From assembly GCF_023715155.1 (NCBI RefSeq), contig NZ_JAMBNQ010000044.1, positions 1 to 38,596 of the forward strand: a DNA stretch of 38,596 nucleotides. The letters are read 5' to 3'. This document shows positions 25,717-34,345 of this stretch, piece after piece. Position numbers and translations under genes: made by a program. Position 1 is the first letter of the stretch, and each line of letters opens with the position of its first letter. The stretch is from Neobacillus mesonae (GTDB lineage: Bacteria; Bacillota; Bacilli; Bacillales; Cytobacillaceae). The notes under the pieces were generated by a model, which saw only the letters and a program-made list of their open reading frames with translations, ran no database searches and had not been told where the DNA came from.

Positions 25717-25853
25717 AGGTTGGAATTAAATAAGATTGTGAAAAAATTCTACGTAAGCTGATGGACAGAATCAACAAGAAGATTTACTTATTTGAATTGT
25801 TTAGTTAGATTGGGCAGCTGTTAACACCTACTTTGGGTAACCCTGAGTATTAG

Positions 25854-25881
25854 AACATTTCCATAACGTATGCATAGGATA
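25854..25881 (+). promoter_or_regulatory. Candidate sigma-K promoter of the cupin gene
   Basis: AACA (25854-25857), 15 bases, CATAGGATA (25873-25881) fits the mother-cell sigma-K pattern AC ... CATAnnnTA. The predicted transcript start near 25888 leaves room for the ATG at 25913 but hardly for the TTG at 25895. Confidence 0.4.
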
Positions 25882-25912
25882 ATTTAGAAAATCTTTGAAG
25901 GCGTTGAGAAAA

Positions 25913-26797
25913 ATGTACGATGCTCCTTTTTGGTATCCCCGCCAATATCAATATCCAAATTCTTATTATTTTACTGAACCAATACAGCCTAATTACTGGA
26001 CTGCTCACCGGGATATTCTCCAATCATCAAATGGAAGAAATAAAATCGGATTAAAAGATTATGGAAGGAAACCAACGGTATTCAACATTAATGAAGCTGC
26101 AAAACAAAACAATAACTATCGTACAGCTTTATGGACAGGAAAACATTTGCAAGTTACCTTGATGAGTCTTAAAGCCGGGGAAGATATTGGGTTAGAAATT
26201 CATCCTAACATTGACCAATTTTTACGCATTGAACAAGGTCAAGGGATAGTTCAAATGGGCAAGAGAAAAAATAATTTAAACTTTGTACAAAATGTCAATG
26301 ATAGTTTTGCCATTATGATACCTGCTGGAACATGGCATAATGTAACCAATACAGGAAATATCCCGTTAAAACTTTATTCTATATATGCACCTCCACAACA
26401 TCCCTTTGGCACGGTTCATGTAACTAAAGCAGATGCTGTGACTGCGGAAAATCGCGGTGACTGTGATAGGTACTATTCTTATCCAACAATGTACCCAAAA
26501 AGGTTCCAAACTAATAATTTAAACATTGTTAAAACTAGCTTTTCTAAAGAGGAAGCAGCTGCAATAGCTTTGCTGTTAGGCATTAACTTTGAAACAAGTA
26601 AGTTTGATTTAGATGAGTTTTGGATGGGAGTGAATACTGAACTTGAACATGGAAAACAATCCAAACAAACGAATGTAACTGACGATGATCCCATTATTAC
26701 TGGAAAAATTGCACTAGCTCATCTTAATGAATTTCCTGATTATTATAAAAGGCTGAAAATACTTGAGGAAGATGCGAAAGCATATTGGAACAAATGA
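25913..26797 (+). CDS. Cupin-domain protein with C-terminal DUF5661-like region
   Basis: 294 aa. The N-terminus is Tyr/Pro-rich (FWYPRQYQYPNSYYF), like spore-coat proteins. The cupin domain at about 70-160 has GEDIGLEIHPNIDQFLRIEQ (motif 1) and DSFAIMIPAGTWHNVTNTG (motif 2). The metal-site histidines are partly kept (H in IHPN and H in WHNV). The C-terminal part (about 205-290: FSKEEAAAIALLLGINFE, ALAHLNEFPDYYKRLKILE) is a separate helical domain. Start: ATG 25913 with GAAGG 11 bases upstream; a TTG at 25895 is possible. Sporulation expression is suggested by the promoter and composition. Catalytic role unknown. Confidence 0.82.
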   Translation: MYDAPFWYPRQYQYPNSYYFTEPIQPNYWTAHRDILQSSNGRNKIGLKDYGRKPTVFNINEAAKQNNNYRTALWTGKHLQVTLMSLKAGEDIGLEIHPNIDQFLRIEQGQGIVQMGKRKNNLNFVQNVNDSFAIMIPAGTWHNVTNTGNIPLKLYSIYAPPQHPFGTVHVTKADAVTAENRGDCDRYYSYPTMYPKRFQTNNLNIVKTSFSKEEAAAIALLLGINFETSKFDLDEFWMGVNTELEHGKQSKQTNVTDDDPIITGKIALAHLNEFPDYYKRLKILEEDAKAYWNK

Positions 26798-26840
26798 AAT
26801 ATCGTTCACTCCTGCAAAACTTATATAATTAAAGTTTAAG

Positions 26841-26872
26841 AACCATCCTGTGTTTCAGGATGGTTTATTTTT
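26841..26872 (+). terminator. Terminator of the cupin gene
   Basis: AACCATCCTG/CAGGATGGTT with a 5-base loop, followed by TATTTTT. Confidence 0.9.
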
Positions 26873-26875
26873 GCC

Positions 26876-27268
26876 ATAATAGACTACTGATGCCTTATAA
26901 CAGAGTGAATTGCTTTGTTTAAACTTATTTTTTCATAAATTTATAATTAAGAATTCATGAATATAGAAAATGTATTCATGTATTGTGCTAAATTGTATTT
27001 AACTAAAATGGAAGTTTATTTTAAATTTAAATGGAATAAAAGTGGAAACATTTATTATATCATGTTTGTTTAGTTTATTGGAAAACGTAATGGAAGGTTC
27101 TTACATAGTTATTTAAAAGGTATATAGTATTTTATTTAATCTATTGTTTACTTAAGTAGAGAATGAAGTTTCCGTGGAAATGACCAAGTTAAGAATCTAA
27201 AAATTGTTTATTCATTTAAAATGCAGAATGCTGTGTCTGCACTAGCTTATTTATAGGAGGAAAGATCA
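26876..27268. other. AT-rich intergenic region
   Basis: About 390 very AT-rich bases. Visible: a palindrome ATTCATGAAT near 26953 with a direct repeat ATTCATG about 22 bases on, and a palindrome TACTTAAGTA near 27150 that could be a regulator site for the following membrane gene. No gene. Confidence 0.4.
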
Positions 27269-27817
27269 ATGAATACACGTGAAATCAGGGTTCAAAAACA
27301 AGGATGGATTCCTAAAAAGGAACGTATATGGGTAAGCGTGGCGATTATTATCGCTGCTTTGATCATTCTTTGGGAACTTAAGGGACTATTACAGCTTTCA
27401 TTGACCACTCTGCAGAGCAGGCAGTTTGAACATACATTTAAAGGGTTTGGGTCCAATGCAAGAATTGCCTTATTTTTCGTACTTGCTTATTATGTGCTTC
27501 TTCGTGTTATAAAGCTTCGTTATTTAAAAGGTCAAGCCAAGCTGAAAAAATGGTTGTCCACTTTACTGCGTTTTGCCCGAAAATGGCATACTCCCGCAGC
27601 GATTCTCGCTATCGCTTTTATTATCTTGCATACGGCAGCTGTCTTTATGCACGGCTTTAAATTTGATTTTAATAATATAAGCGGATTGCTTTCCTTGCTA
27701 GTTTTGCTTCCGGTTCCAATATCAGGATTATTTCGATATCAGAGGATGGACCGGAAGTGGCATTTGCGGTCTGGTGTTGCTTTTGCCATTCTATTTTTAA
27801 TTCATTCTTTTTTATAA
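27269..27817 (+). CDS. Membrane protein with heme-type histidines (cytochrome b561/ferric-reductase-like)
   Basis: 182 aa, five hydrophobic segments at roughly 24-45, 65-82, 108-128, 135-152 and 166-182. Paired helix histidines occur in RKWHTPAAILAIAFIILHTA and VFMHGF, then RKWHLRSGVAF and LIH at the C-terminus. This spacing is what a bis-heme membrane cytochrome would show. No exact family is recognised. It may be a quinol- or flavin-linked electron carrier (inference). GGAGG lies 8 bases before the ATG. Stands alone. Confidence 0.75.
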   Translation: MNTREIRVQKQGWIPKKERIWVSVAIIIAALIILWELKGLLQLSLTTLQSRQFEHTFKGFGSNARIALFFVLAYYVLLRVIKLRYLKGQAKLKKWLSTLLRFARKWHTPAAILAIAFIILHTAAVFMHGFKFDFNNISGLLSLLVLLPVPISGLFRYQRMDRKWHLRSGVAFAILFLIHSFL

Positions 27818-28398
27818 CTAACAAGCATAAATAGTAAAAGAGTTTGAAAAATAGTCTATTTTCAAGTGGAATGACGAAAATCGGATATGGAAGAAATAAT
27901 AAAGTGAACGTTTCTTGATTTTTTAATACGTATCTCTTTGATAACTCTTTTTGGGATAACAGAAGTAAAGGGGGAGTGTTAGTGAAACAAGAATAAATAA
28001 TGTTAGGGTAAGAGAATACTTTTGTTCTCCCATTAAGGGGAGCAATGAATAAGGGTAATCACCAATTTTCCATTTTAGTGCCATTCAAATGGAGGAAAAC
28101 GGTTGTTTTAAACAAATTGTAATTAAATCAGGAAAATAAAATAGACGTTACAAAAATAAAAGCGACAGAGGTGATGAATAAAAGTCAATCACCTCTTTAT
28201 TAAATTAAAGGATTTATTGAACAAGAGAGAGGAAATTTCGTCTTTTTTTTCTTTTGGCTTTGTCTTATGAGTGAAACCAATTAAAAAGTAAGATAATTTC
28301 TAGTATGAAAACCGAAATACTTTTATAGCTGAATTTCTACTACATTTGTGACAAATAGTTTAATTTGTTTAATTTTAATTAGTTTTGCGTGAATTTAA
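27818..28398. other. Gene-poor region with an orphan SD and terminator
   Basis: About 580 bases without a supportable gene. There is a hairpin TTGAAAAATAG/CTATTTTCAA at 27843-27865 behind the membrane gene. A strong SD (AAAGGGGGAG near 27970) is followed by GTG AAA CAA GAA TAA, i.e. only four codons. An orphan terminator lies at 28167. The stretch could hold a small RNA or the relic of a lost gene. Confidence 0.4.
28167..28202 (+). terminator. Orphan intrinsic terminator
   Basis: AGAGGTGAT/ATCACCTCT, 9 bp perfect, with a 13-base loop and TTTATT tail. The nearest upstream gene on this strand ends 350 bp earlier. Confidence 0.65.
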
Positions 28399-28427
28399 TT
28401 GACTTTGTTTAAAGAGACTGTTAAATC
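28399..28427 (+). promoter_or_regulatory. Possible promoter of the DoxX gene
   Basis: TTGACT (28399-28404), 17 bases, TAAATC (28422-28427), about 73 bases before the start codon. The -35 is good, the -10 is partial. Confidence 0.35.
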
Positions 28428-28499
28428 GCGAACAATCCTCCCTGAAGCCAAAATACATTTGCTATGCTATGGATAAAACTAATTGAAGAGGTGTTTTTA

Positions 28500-29057
28500 A
28501 TGATAGTAAATTGGTTAAGACAAAGCAAAGCTGCATCTGTTATTTTAACTGTTCTTCGTTTATATGTTGGTTATGTTTGGCTCACTGCGGGGTGGCATAA
28601 ATTAGCGAGTGGAGGTTTTGATGCTTCTGGATTCTTAAAAGGAGCAATCGCTAACCCAGTCAAAGGTCCTGACGGTACAGTTATATTTGGCTGGTATATT
28701 GACTTCTTACAGCATATTGCATTGCCCAATACTCATATCTTCAATACGATAATTCCTTTAGGTGAATTTATTGTTGGATTAGGATTATTACTAGGATGCT
28801 TAACAACAGCTGCTATGTTCTTTGGTCTATTGATGAACTTCTCATATTTGTTTGCTGGATCGGTTTCTTCTAACCCATTAGATATATTAGTAGGAGTTAT
28901 AATCCTATTTGCAGGCTTTAACGCTGGAAGAATCGGAATTGACGGGTGGATAATTCCATTCATTAGAAAAACAGTATTTAAGAGCAAACTAACAATGAAA
29001 GGCAACAATCAAACAGTAAAAGGTGATCAATCAATCATAGGTAATCAAACTAGTTAG
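28500..29057 (+). CDS. DoxX-family membrane protein
   Basis: 185 aa. Four hydrophobic helices typical of DoxX: VILTVLRLYVGYVWLTAGWHKL near the start, then IIPLGEFIVGLGLLLGCLTT, AAMFFGLLMNFSYLFAGS and DILVGVIILFAGFNAGRIGI. The conserved first-helix W-x-x-A-G-x-x-K and E-in-helix motifs are present. Bacillus and mycobacterial DoxX proteins are linked to thiol/oxidative stress. The tail (NNQTVKGDQSIIGNQ) is polar. Start ATG 28500: GAGGTG lies 7 bases upstream. A TTG-initiated extension to 28464 is not supported. Confidence 0.87.
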   Translation: MIVNWLRQSKAASVILTVLRLYVGYVWLTAGWHKLASGGFDASGFLKGAIANPVKGPDGTVIFGWYIDFLQHIALPNTHIFNTIIPLGEFIVGLGLLLGCLTTAAMFFGLLMNFSYLFAGSVSSNPLDILVGVIILFAGFNAGRIGIDGWIIPFIRKTVFKSKLTMKGNNQTVKGDQSIIGNQTS

Positions 29058-29214
29058 GTGATGACAAGACTGTTCAACCAATGGGATCTCTATTTGAACA
29101 AACGATGTTGTTATTTTATGATGCTGCCATCTTGCGTTTTATGGAGAAAAAAGGCATAGATTCTAATAAAATATATGGAAAACATGCTAATCTCGAATAG
29201 AACCTAAGTAAGGT

Positions 29215-29252
29215 AAACAGAAAAGGCCGCATTTGCGGCCATTTCTGTTAAT
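29215..29252. terminator. Bidirectional terminator
   Basis: AACAGAAAAGGCCGC/GCGGCCATTTCTGTT with a 4-base loop, between convergent DoxX and VIT genes. T/A-rich on both sides. Confidence 0.85.
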
Positions 29253-29302
29253 TGCAGTTGTTTAATTCAACTTGCCAGAATGCTTTCTCTATCCAAATAA
29301 TT

Positions 29303-30001
29303 TCAAGTGAGAATTCTTGCCAGACCAAATGCAGCTGTTGCTGCAAGACCTCCAGTAATCATCGTTTGAACAGCGCTCTTAAAAGGTGAAGTTCCCGTGA
29401 ACCTTCCTTTTACATATCCAAATATTATCAAGGCGATCAGTGTGACTATTACAGAAACCGTTAAAGCTGTTGCAGGCTGCTTTAAGATAAAATAAGGGAA
29501 CAGAGGGATTAACCCGCCGACGATATAAGAGATGGCAATGGTAATGGCACTGTTTCTTGCCCTTTTTGGCTCCGGTTTCTCTAACCCCAATTCGAATTTC
29601 ATCATAAAATCCACCCATTTTTCAGGGTTCTTTTTCATGGTTTCTGTAATCGATTTGATTTGTGCTTCTTCAAGTCCATATTCCCTGAAAATCTGGGATA
29701 CTTCCTCTTCCTCGCCCCCCGGAAAATCTATTACTTCCCGCTGTTCCCGAGCAAGTTCAGATTCGTAATGTTCCGCATCTGTTTTTCCTGCCAAGTATCC
29801 GCCGAGTCCCATTGCTATGGACCCAGCTGCAATTTCAGCGCTTCCTGCCGTAAGAATCAATGTTGTTGTATCAACAGCGCCGGATAAACCAGCAGCTAAT
29901 GCAAATGGTACGGTTAAACCATCAGACATACCAATCACAACATCCCGAATAAAGTCAGACCCAGAAAAATGTTCCTCAACGTGATGCAGGTGTTGATCCA
30001 T
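29303..30001 (-). CDS. VIT1/CCC1-family iron/manganese transporter
   Basis: 232 aa. FIRDVVIGMSDGLTVPFALA and AAGSIAMGLGGYLAGKTDAEH are the first two helices of the family. A cytoplasmic helical metal-binding domain follows (about 75-145), with EREQREVIDFP-like, EEEEVSQIF and EKWVDFMMKFELGLEKPEP. Three more helices (ISYIVGGLIPLFPYFIL, VTLIALIIFGYVKG, MITGGLAATAAFGLARIL) complete it. Such proteins export or sequester Fe2+/Mn2+. Start ATG 30001: GGAGGTG lies 6 bases upstream; a GTG at 30016 overlaps it. Convergent with DoxX. Confidence 0.92.
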   Translation of the reverse strand: MDQHLHHVEEHFSGSDFIRDVVIGMSDGLTVPFALAAGLSGAVDTTTLILTAGSAEIAAGSIAMGLGGYLAGKTDAEHYESELAREQREVIDFPGGEEEEVSQIFREYGLEEAQIKSITETMKKNPEKWVDFMMKFELGLEKPEPKRARNSAITIAISYIVGGLIPLFPYFILKQPATALTVSVIVTLIALIIFGYVKGRFTGTSPFKSAVQTMITGGLAATAAFGLARILT

Positions 30002-30291
30002 TTTTTTCACCTCCACTTTTATTCATCTAACACCAATATACGCCTATTTTTGTTGGTATTATTGTTTTCATAACTTAAAGAGGAAAAAATTTCTTTTATA
30101 GTATTTACTTTTTCGCTTGTAATAAATTCTACTAAATAAAATGGGATCATTTTATTGGTTAAATCTAAAATAAATTAACGTCTGATTTGGAATTCTTTAA
30201 TGAGATATTAAGGTAATCCTAATTTTGATGAAGAAGAATAGTTATGTTCTTTACGATGCAGTTTGTGGGAATTATGTACTTTAACAAACGG

Positions 30292-30317
30292 ATGCGATGC
30301 TTAAAGTAGCATCGCAT
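30292..30317. terminator. 10-bp perfect hairpin at the end of the SDR relic
   Basis: ATGCGATGCT/AGCATCGCAT with a 6-base loop. Poor T-run on either strand; on the minus strand it lies just behind the relic gene. Confidence 0.45.
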
Positions 30318-30690
30318 TGCTTATACTTATGTTTTTTGCTTCTTCAGCAGGAGACTTTTCAGGTGGAGAATGATTATTTAGGTCCGTAGGTGTTGGTCAT
30401 GGTGTTACGAGATAAATTTGCACTTTTGTGACTCTAAGTTCGCGAGCAAAACCTACCAGCATTGATTGTTCAACCATTTTTAAATGTTATACATAAGAAT
30501 TTGGTAGTATACCTTGTGAGAGAATAGCTTGAGATACCATCTCCATAAGTCACGTTAAGAATAATTCCTTCATTCTGCTTATCCTTAATAAACGGTAAAA
30601 GCTAGCTAGTAAGTTTAAACATACTAAAGAAATTTACTTCAATAAGGCATTACAATGAGCTTCAACAACAAACGGGGTATTAGAATTTTT
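30300..30690 (-). pseudogene. Degraded short-chain dehydrogenase (SDR) relic
   Basis: Read on the minus strand in one main frame with several stops, the sequence gives VEAHCNALLK, then FYRLLRISRMKELFLT, SQAILSQGILPNSYV, HLKMVEQSMLVGFARELRV, KVQIYLVTP, stop, PTPTDLNN. These fit the second half of a classical SDR: helix F, the catalytic-serine strand, the helix after YxxxK (where SFALEGFSE-type residues are expected), and VTPGPTxTDL. The Rossmann N-terminus and active-site Tyr/Lys are not recognisable. At least three stop codons and probable indels. It lies upstream of an FMN reductase in a cluster with two further SDR genes. Confidence 0.5.
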
Positions 30691-30769
30691 AGAAATACTC
30701 AAGGATATAATAAAAAGGCAATAAAGGTTTTTATGTCTATATCAAAAAAATAAGAAAGGGAAATGGGTA

Positions 30770-31321
30770 ATGACAAAAATTGGTGTCTTAGTTGGTAGTC
30801 TTCGGAAAGAATCATTTTCAAAAAAAATTGCAACTAATGTTGCATCTTTATTCCCAAAAGGATATGATGCGGAATTTGTGGAAATAGGAAATTTAGCTTT
30901 ATATAATCAGGATTTTGACGATGAAAACAATGCTCCTTCAGAATATACTACCTTTCGTAATAAGATGAAAGAAATTGATGCTGTTTTATTTGTAACTCCT
31001 GAATATAACCGTTCTGTACCAGCTGTATTAAAGAATGCATTGGATGTGGGCTCTCGTCCTTATGGGGAAAGTGTATGGAATGGCAAACCAGCCGCAATTA
31101 TCAGTCAATCTCCTGGTAAATTAAGTGGTTTTGGTGCTAACCACCATTTACGTCAACCTTTAGTATTCTTAAATATGCCAATACTTCAACAACCTGAAGC
31201 CTATATTGGCAATGTGGCTGATTTATTGGAAAACGGCAAGATTAAAGATGAAGGTACAGTTAAATTTTTACAATCCTTCGTTGATGCTTTTGTCAATATG
31301 ATTAAGAGACATCAAGCATAA
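30770..31321 (+). CDS. NADPH-dependent FMN reductase (ChrR/YieF-like)
   Basis: 183 aa. KIGVLVGSLRKESFSKKIA is the FMN-phosphate loop, LALYNQDFDDENNAP the second strand-loop, and FVTPEYNRSVPAVLKNALDV the PEYN motif. GKPAAIISQSPGKLSGFGAN with HHLRQPLVFLNMP is typical of the chromate/quinone reductase branch. The region before it is an SDR relic, so it may once have been part of a larger unit. GGG-rich SD. The paralogue at 7312 is the same fold but differs in much of the C-terminal half. Confidence 0.92.
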   Translation: MTKIGVLVGSLRKESFSKKIATNVASLFPKGYDAEFVEIGNLALYNQDFDDENNAPSEYTTFRNKMKEIDAVLFVTPEYNRSVPAVLKNALDVGSRPYGESVWNGKPAAIISQSPGKLSGFGANHHLRQPLVFLNMPILQQPEAYIGNVADLLENGKIKDEGTVKFLQSFVDAFVNMIKRHQA

Positions 31322-31524
31322 CTAAATGAAAAAGAGAGGCATCAATTCCTTCCTATGCGTTTCTTATTTTATCTAAATTTTATGTTTCCGCAAAAAATCT
31401 TTTCGTTCTTTTAATGAATAGTCTTTACCAAAAAAGAAAAAGTTAGAGTAGGATTATTATTCATTGAATAAAACGTAGGCTGTCTTTTAGGAGCTTAAAA
31501 ACAATGAAATGAGGGAAAAATCCA

Positions 31525-33011
31525 ATGCCTGCAAACAATTCCTCACCTATTACGGTTAACGCCTATATTAATGGCCAAAATGTTGGATCGAAAAAGCATA
31601 TTCCACGAGAAAATCCAGCAAATCCGGATGAAATTGTAGGATATTATCCGGATAATACACTTGAGGAAGCAAAAGCAGCGATTGATGCTGCTGCGGAGGC
31701 ATTTAAAACATGGTCCAAGACTTCTGTTGATGAAAGAATCAGTAAGATGAAGTCAGCTTCCGAAAAAATCAAAGCAAAAATGGATGAGCTCAGTGTTCTT
31801 TTATCTCGTGAGCACGAAAGCCTTTGTACGATGCAAAAGGCGAACTCACCATTTCGACGATGTGGATGGATTATCAAAGCGGGATTGTCAAAGAACAAAT
31901 TAAAGACTACATCTTTGAGGATGAAAACGGAAGGGTTATCGTTGCGGATGACCCGGTTGGGGTTGTCGGTGCCATAACTCCTTGGAATTATCCAATTATA
32001 TTGTCACTAGTAAAAGTCGTTCCGGCCTTGCTTTGCGGGAACACGATGGTAGTCAAACCTTCTCCGTTTGCACCATTTGCCATTCATAAAATTATTGAAA
32101 TCATTGCTTCTGAATTTCCTAATGGTGTACTTAACATCGTACATGGCGGAGGTGAAGTTGGTGCGGAACTCACCTCCAATCCTAAAATTCTAAAGGTCGC
32201 CTTTACCGGAGGTACTAAAACAGGGTCAACCATTATGAAAGCTGCGGCAGACACCATAAAAAAAATCACCCTGGAATTAGGTGGTAATGATCCAGGGATT
32301 GTTCTGGAAGACTTCGATCTCAATGATGAAAAAGCGATACGTCGTATGGTGATTGGGAACTTTCTTACCGGCGGCCAGATTTGTATGATTGCTAAACGCG
32401 TCTATGTTCACCGCTCCATCTATGAAGAATTTGTAAAAAAATATATAGAAACAGCAAATAAGTGGATCCGTTTGGGTAATCCGCTTAACCCTGAAGTGAC
32501 GGTTGGACCCGTCAATAATTCAAAACAAGTCCAATTTGTTCAAAGTCTTGTAGATGATGCGAAAGGCCAGGGATGTGAAATCGTTAAACTAGGAACAATT
32601 ATTGATGAAGAAATCTTTAACAAAGGGTACTTTTTACAGCCGACACTTGTCCTGGGTGCTGATTATAACAGCCGAATTGTAGTTGAGGAGCAATTTGGTC
32701 CAGCTGTTCCGATCTTGCCTTACGATTCCGAGGAACAAGCGATTGCAGAAGCGAATAAAATTGATTATGGCCTTACCTCTTCTGTGTGGGGTGAAGAAGA
32801 TCACGCTATTCGAGTTGCACGCCAAATTCAAGCAGGTGTTACCATGATAAACACCGCTGCTTTACAGGGATTTGATATCCGCTTTCCATTCGGCGGCGTG
32901 AAGCAATCCGGTATTGGCCGGGAGTTCGGCCCGGGGTCATTCGTGGCTTATACAGAAGAACATGTCATGACTGTTCCTAAGAGCGGCGACTTGCCATATA
33001 TTCCAGAATAA
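31525..33011 (+). pseudogene. NAD(P)-dependent aldehyde dehydrogenase, 1-bp frameshift
   Basis: A complete ALDH apart from one lost base. Frame 1 gives the N-terminus (VNAYINGQNVGSK ... ISKMKSASEKIKAKMDELSV) to LSREHE at about 31815. Frame 3 resumes as LYDAKGELTISTMWMDY and runs to the end. Adding one G (CAC GGA AAG CCT) restores LSREHGKPLYDAKGE and 495 aa, the normal length. Cofactor and catalytic parts are intact: ITPWNYPI, VVKPSPFAP, LELGGNDPG (general base Glu), GGQIC (nucleophile Cys), FGGVKQSGIGREFG. GAGGGA SD before ATG 31525. Own terminator. Confidence 0.9.
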
Positions 33012-33027
33012 TGAACCTTTAACTAAA

Positions 33028-33082
33028 GAACGAAAATGGGGGCATAGGCAAATTTTAGCACCTATGCTTTGTTTTCGTTTAA
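33028..33082 (+). terminator. Terminator of the aldehyde dehydrogenase gene
   Basis: Two stacked stems AACGAAAA/TTTTCGTT and GCATAGG/CCTATGC with a small internal loop, T-rich in the second arm. Confidence 0.75.
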
Positions 33083-33459
33083 TAACCTGTAAATATGAAT
33101 TTTAAAAAAAACGCAATAAATAGTTTACCTCTTAAATATACTACTGATATGAAGGTTTTTTATGGTTCAAAACAGTTTAAATTATAATATTAAATATTTA
33201 TTCGCACTGGCTTTCCTGGAATATTGTACAGTCCTTTTCCTCAAAAATAATCTTGTGAGAAGGGGGAGTTCAAGAAGAAGATTACCTTCTTTTTCTATAA
33301 GAGGCGGATTGCGAATTTTTCCATTTTAATTATCGGCACGTCAGTTAATTAGAATTGATCGCAGGTTTGTAATGTCACTAACGGCTTTGGGGTTTGATGC
33401 CTTATTAACAACTTTTGAATAGATTCTGAACGAAAACATAAAAGAGTATATCAATAAAA
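33083..33459. other. Intergenic region, no supportable gene
   Basis: About 375 bases. A 56-codon frame from 33162 has a fair SD (GAAGG) and begins MVQNSLNYNIKYLFALAFLE, but it ends in a basic, low-complexity tail and matches nothing I know. It may be the remnant of a membrane-protein start. Nothing else seen. Confidence 0.4.
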
Positions 33460-33491
33460 AACTGATATGAATTTCATTATTCATATCAGTT
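33460..33491 (-). terminator. Terminator of the SDR operon
   Basis: AACTGATATGAAT/ATTCATATCAGTT, 13 bp perfect, 6-base loop. On the minus strand it is followed by TTTTTT. Confidence 0.9.
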
Positions 33492-33535
33492 CAAAATAGA
33501 ATATTTAAAAACCTTAAAACCTTAAAATCTAAAAC

Positions 33536-34309
33536 TTAAGAACGTGTAGTCCATCCACCGTCTACTATTAACTCTAAACCCGTTACATACTTCGACTCAT
33601 CAGATGCTAAATATAAATAAGCATTTGCAATGTCCATTGATTCTCCAGCATATGGTCTTAAAGCTGCTTTACCATTGTAATGAGAACCCATATTTTCTTG
33701 AGTCTTAATTCCTACAGCTTCAGCCATCCCAGTAAAAATTGCCCCAGGATGAACAGAATTTACACGGATATTATTTTCTCCAAACCATTGAGCTGCATGT
33801 TTTGTTAACGAACGAACCGCACCTTTTGATGCACTGTATGCTGCGCCGTGCCCATCACCAATCCCGCCAACTATAGCTGCAATTGAAGAAGTGTTTATAA
33901 TAGAACCTCCACCATTCTTCTGCATATGGGGAATAACCGCCTTCATTCCTAACCATACGCCAGTGGTGTTAATCGCCATTACTTTATTCCAATCATCTAA
34001 CTCAGCTTCTAAAATTCCTTTAGCTATGTGGATTCCAGCATTATTAACCAGCACATCAATTTTACCGTATTTTCTAATTGTTTTATCAATTACATCGGAC
34101 CATGATTCTGGTTTTGATACATCTAATTGAAGTGCTGTTACATCCCCGCCATTTTCAATTATTTCATTAACATTTCTTTCTAATTTTTCAACCACAACAT
34201 CTGTTGCAACTACTTTTGCACCTTCTTTAGCAAATAATTGAGCACCGGCTAGTCCCATACCACTAGCTGCACCAGTTATTATTGCTACCTTACCCTCTAA
34301 ACGTCCAAT
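33536..34309 (-). CDS. SDR-family oxidoreductase, apparent ATT start
   Basis: 257 aa. Classical SDR: nucleotide motif TGAASGMG at 12-19, LDVS, NNAG, catalytic Ser at 141-142, YSASK with Y158 and K162, then NSVHPGAIFTGM and GLELIVDGG. No ATG fits. A TTG at 34324 is itself part of the SD GGGAGG. The only codon at the right distance (7 bases behind GGAGG) is ATT at 34309, giving IGRLEGKVAIITG. The upstream paralogue has GGAGG, 7 bases, ATG, then GRLNGKVAIITG, so the ATG has probably mutated to ATT. Second gene of the two-gene unit, 36 bases after the first. Confidence 0.85.
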   Translation of the reverse strand: MGRLEGKVAIITGAASGMGLAGAQLFAKEGAKVVATDVVVEKLERNVNEIIENGGDVTALQLDVSKPESWSDVIDKTIRKYGKIDVLVNNAGIHIAKGILEAELDDWNKVMAINTTGVWLGMKAVIPHMQKNGGGSIINTSSIAAIVGGIGDGHGAAYSASKGAVRSLTKHAAQWFGENNIRVNSVHPGAIFTGMAEAVGIKTQENMGSHYNGKAALRPYAGESMDIANAYLYLASDESKYVTGLELIVDGGWTTRS

Positions 34310-34345
34310 AAAAATACCTCCCAAGTATAAATCACTATAAAACTA

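Noticed and set aside
29081..29200. 39-aa plus-strand ORF after DoxX (MGSLFEQTMLLFYDAAILRF...)
   Set aside because: Protein-like composition but no SD at its ATG. It may be a relic, but not supportable as a gene.
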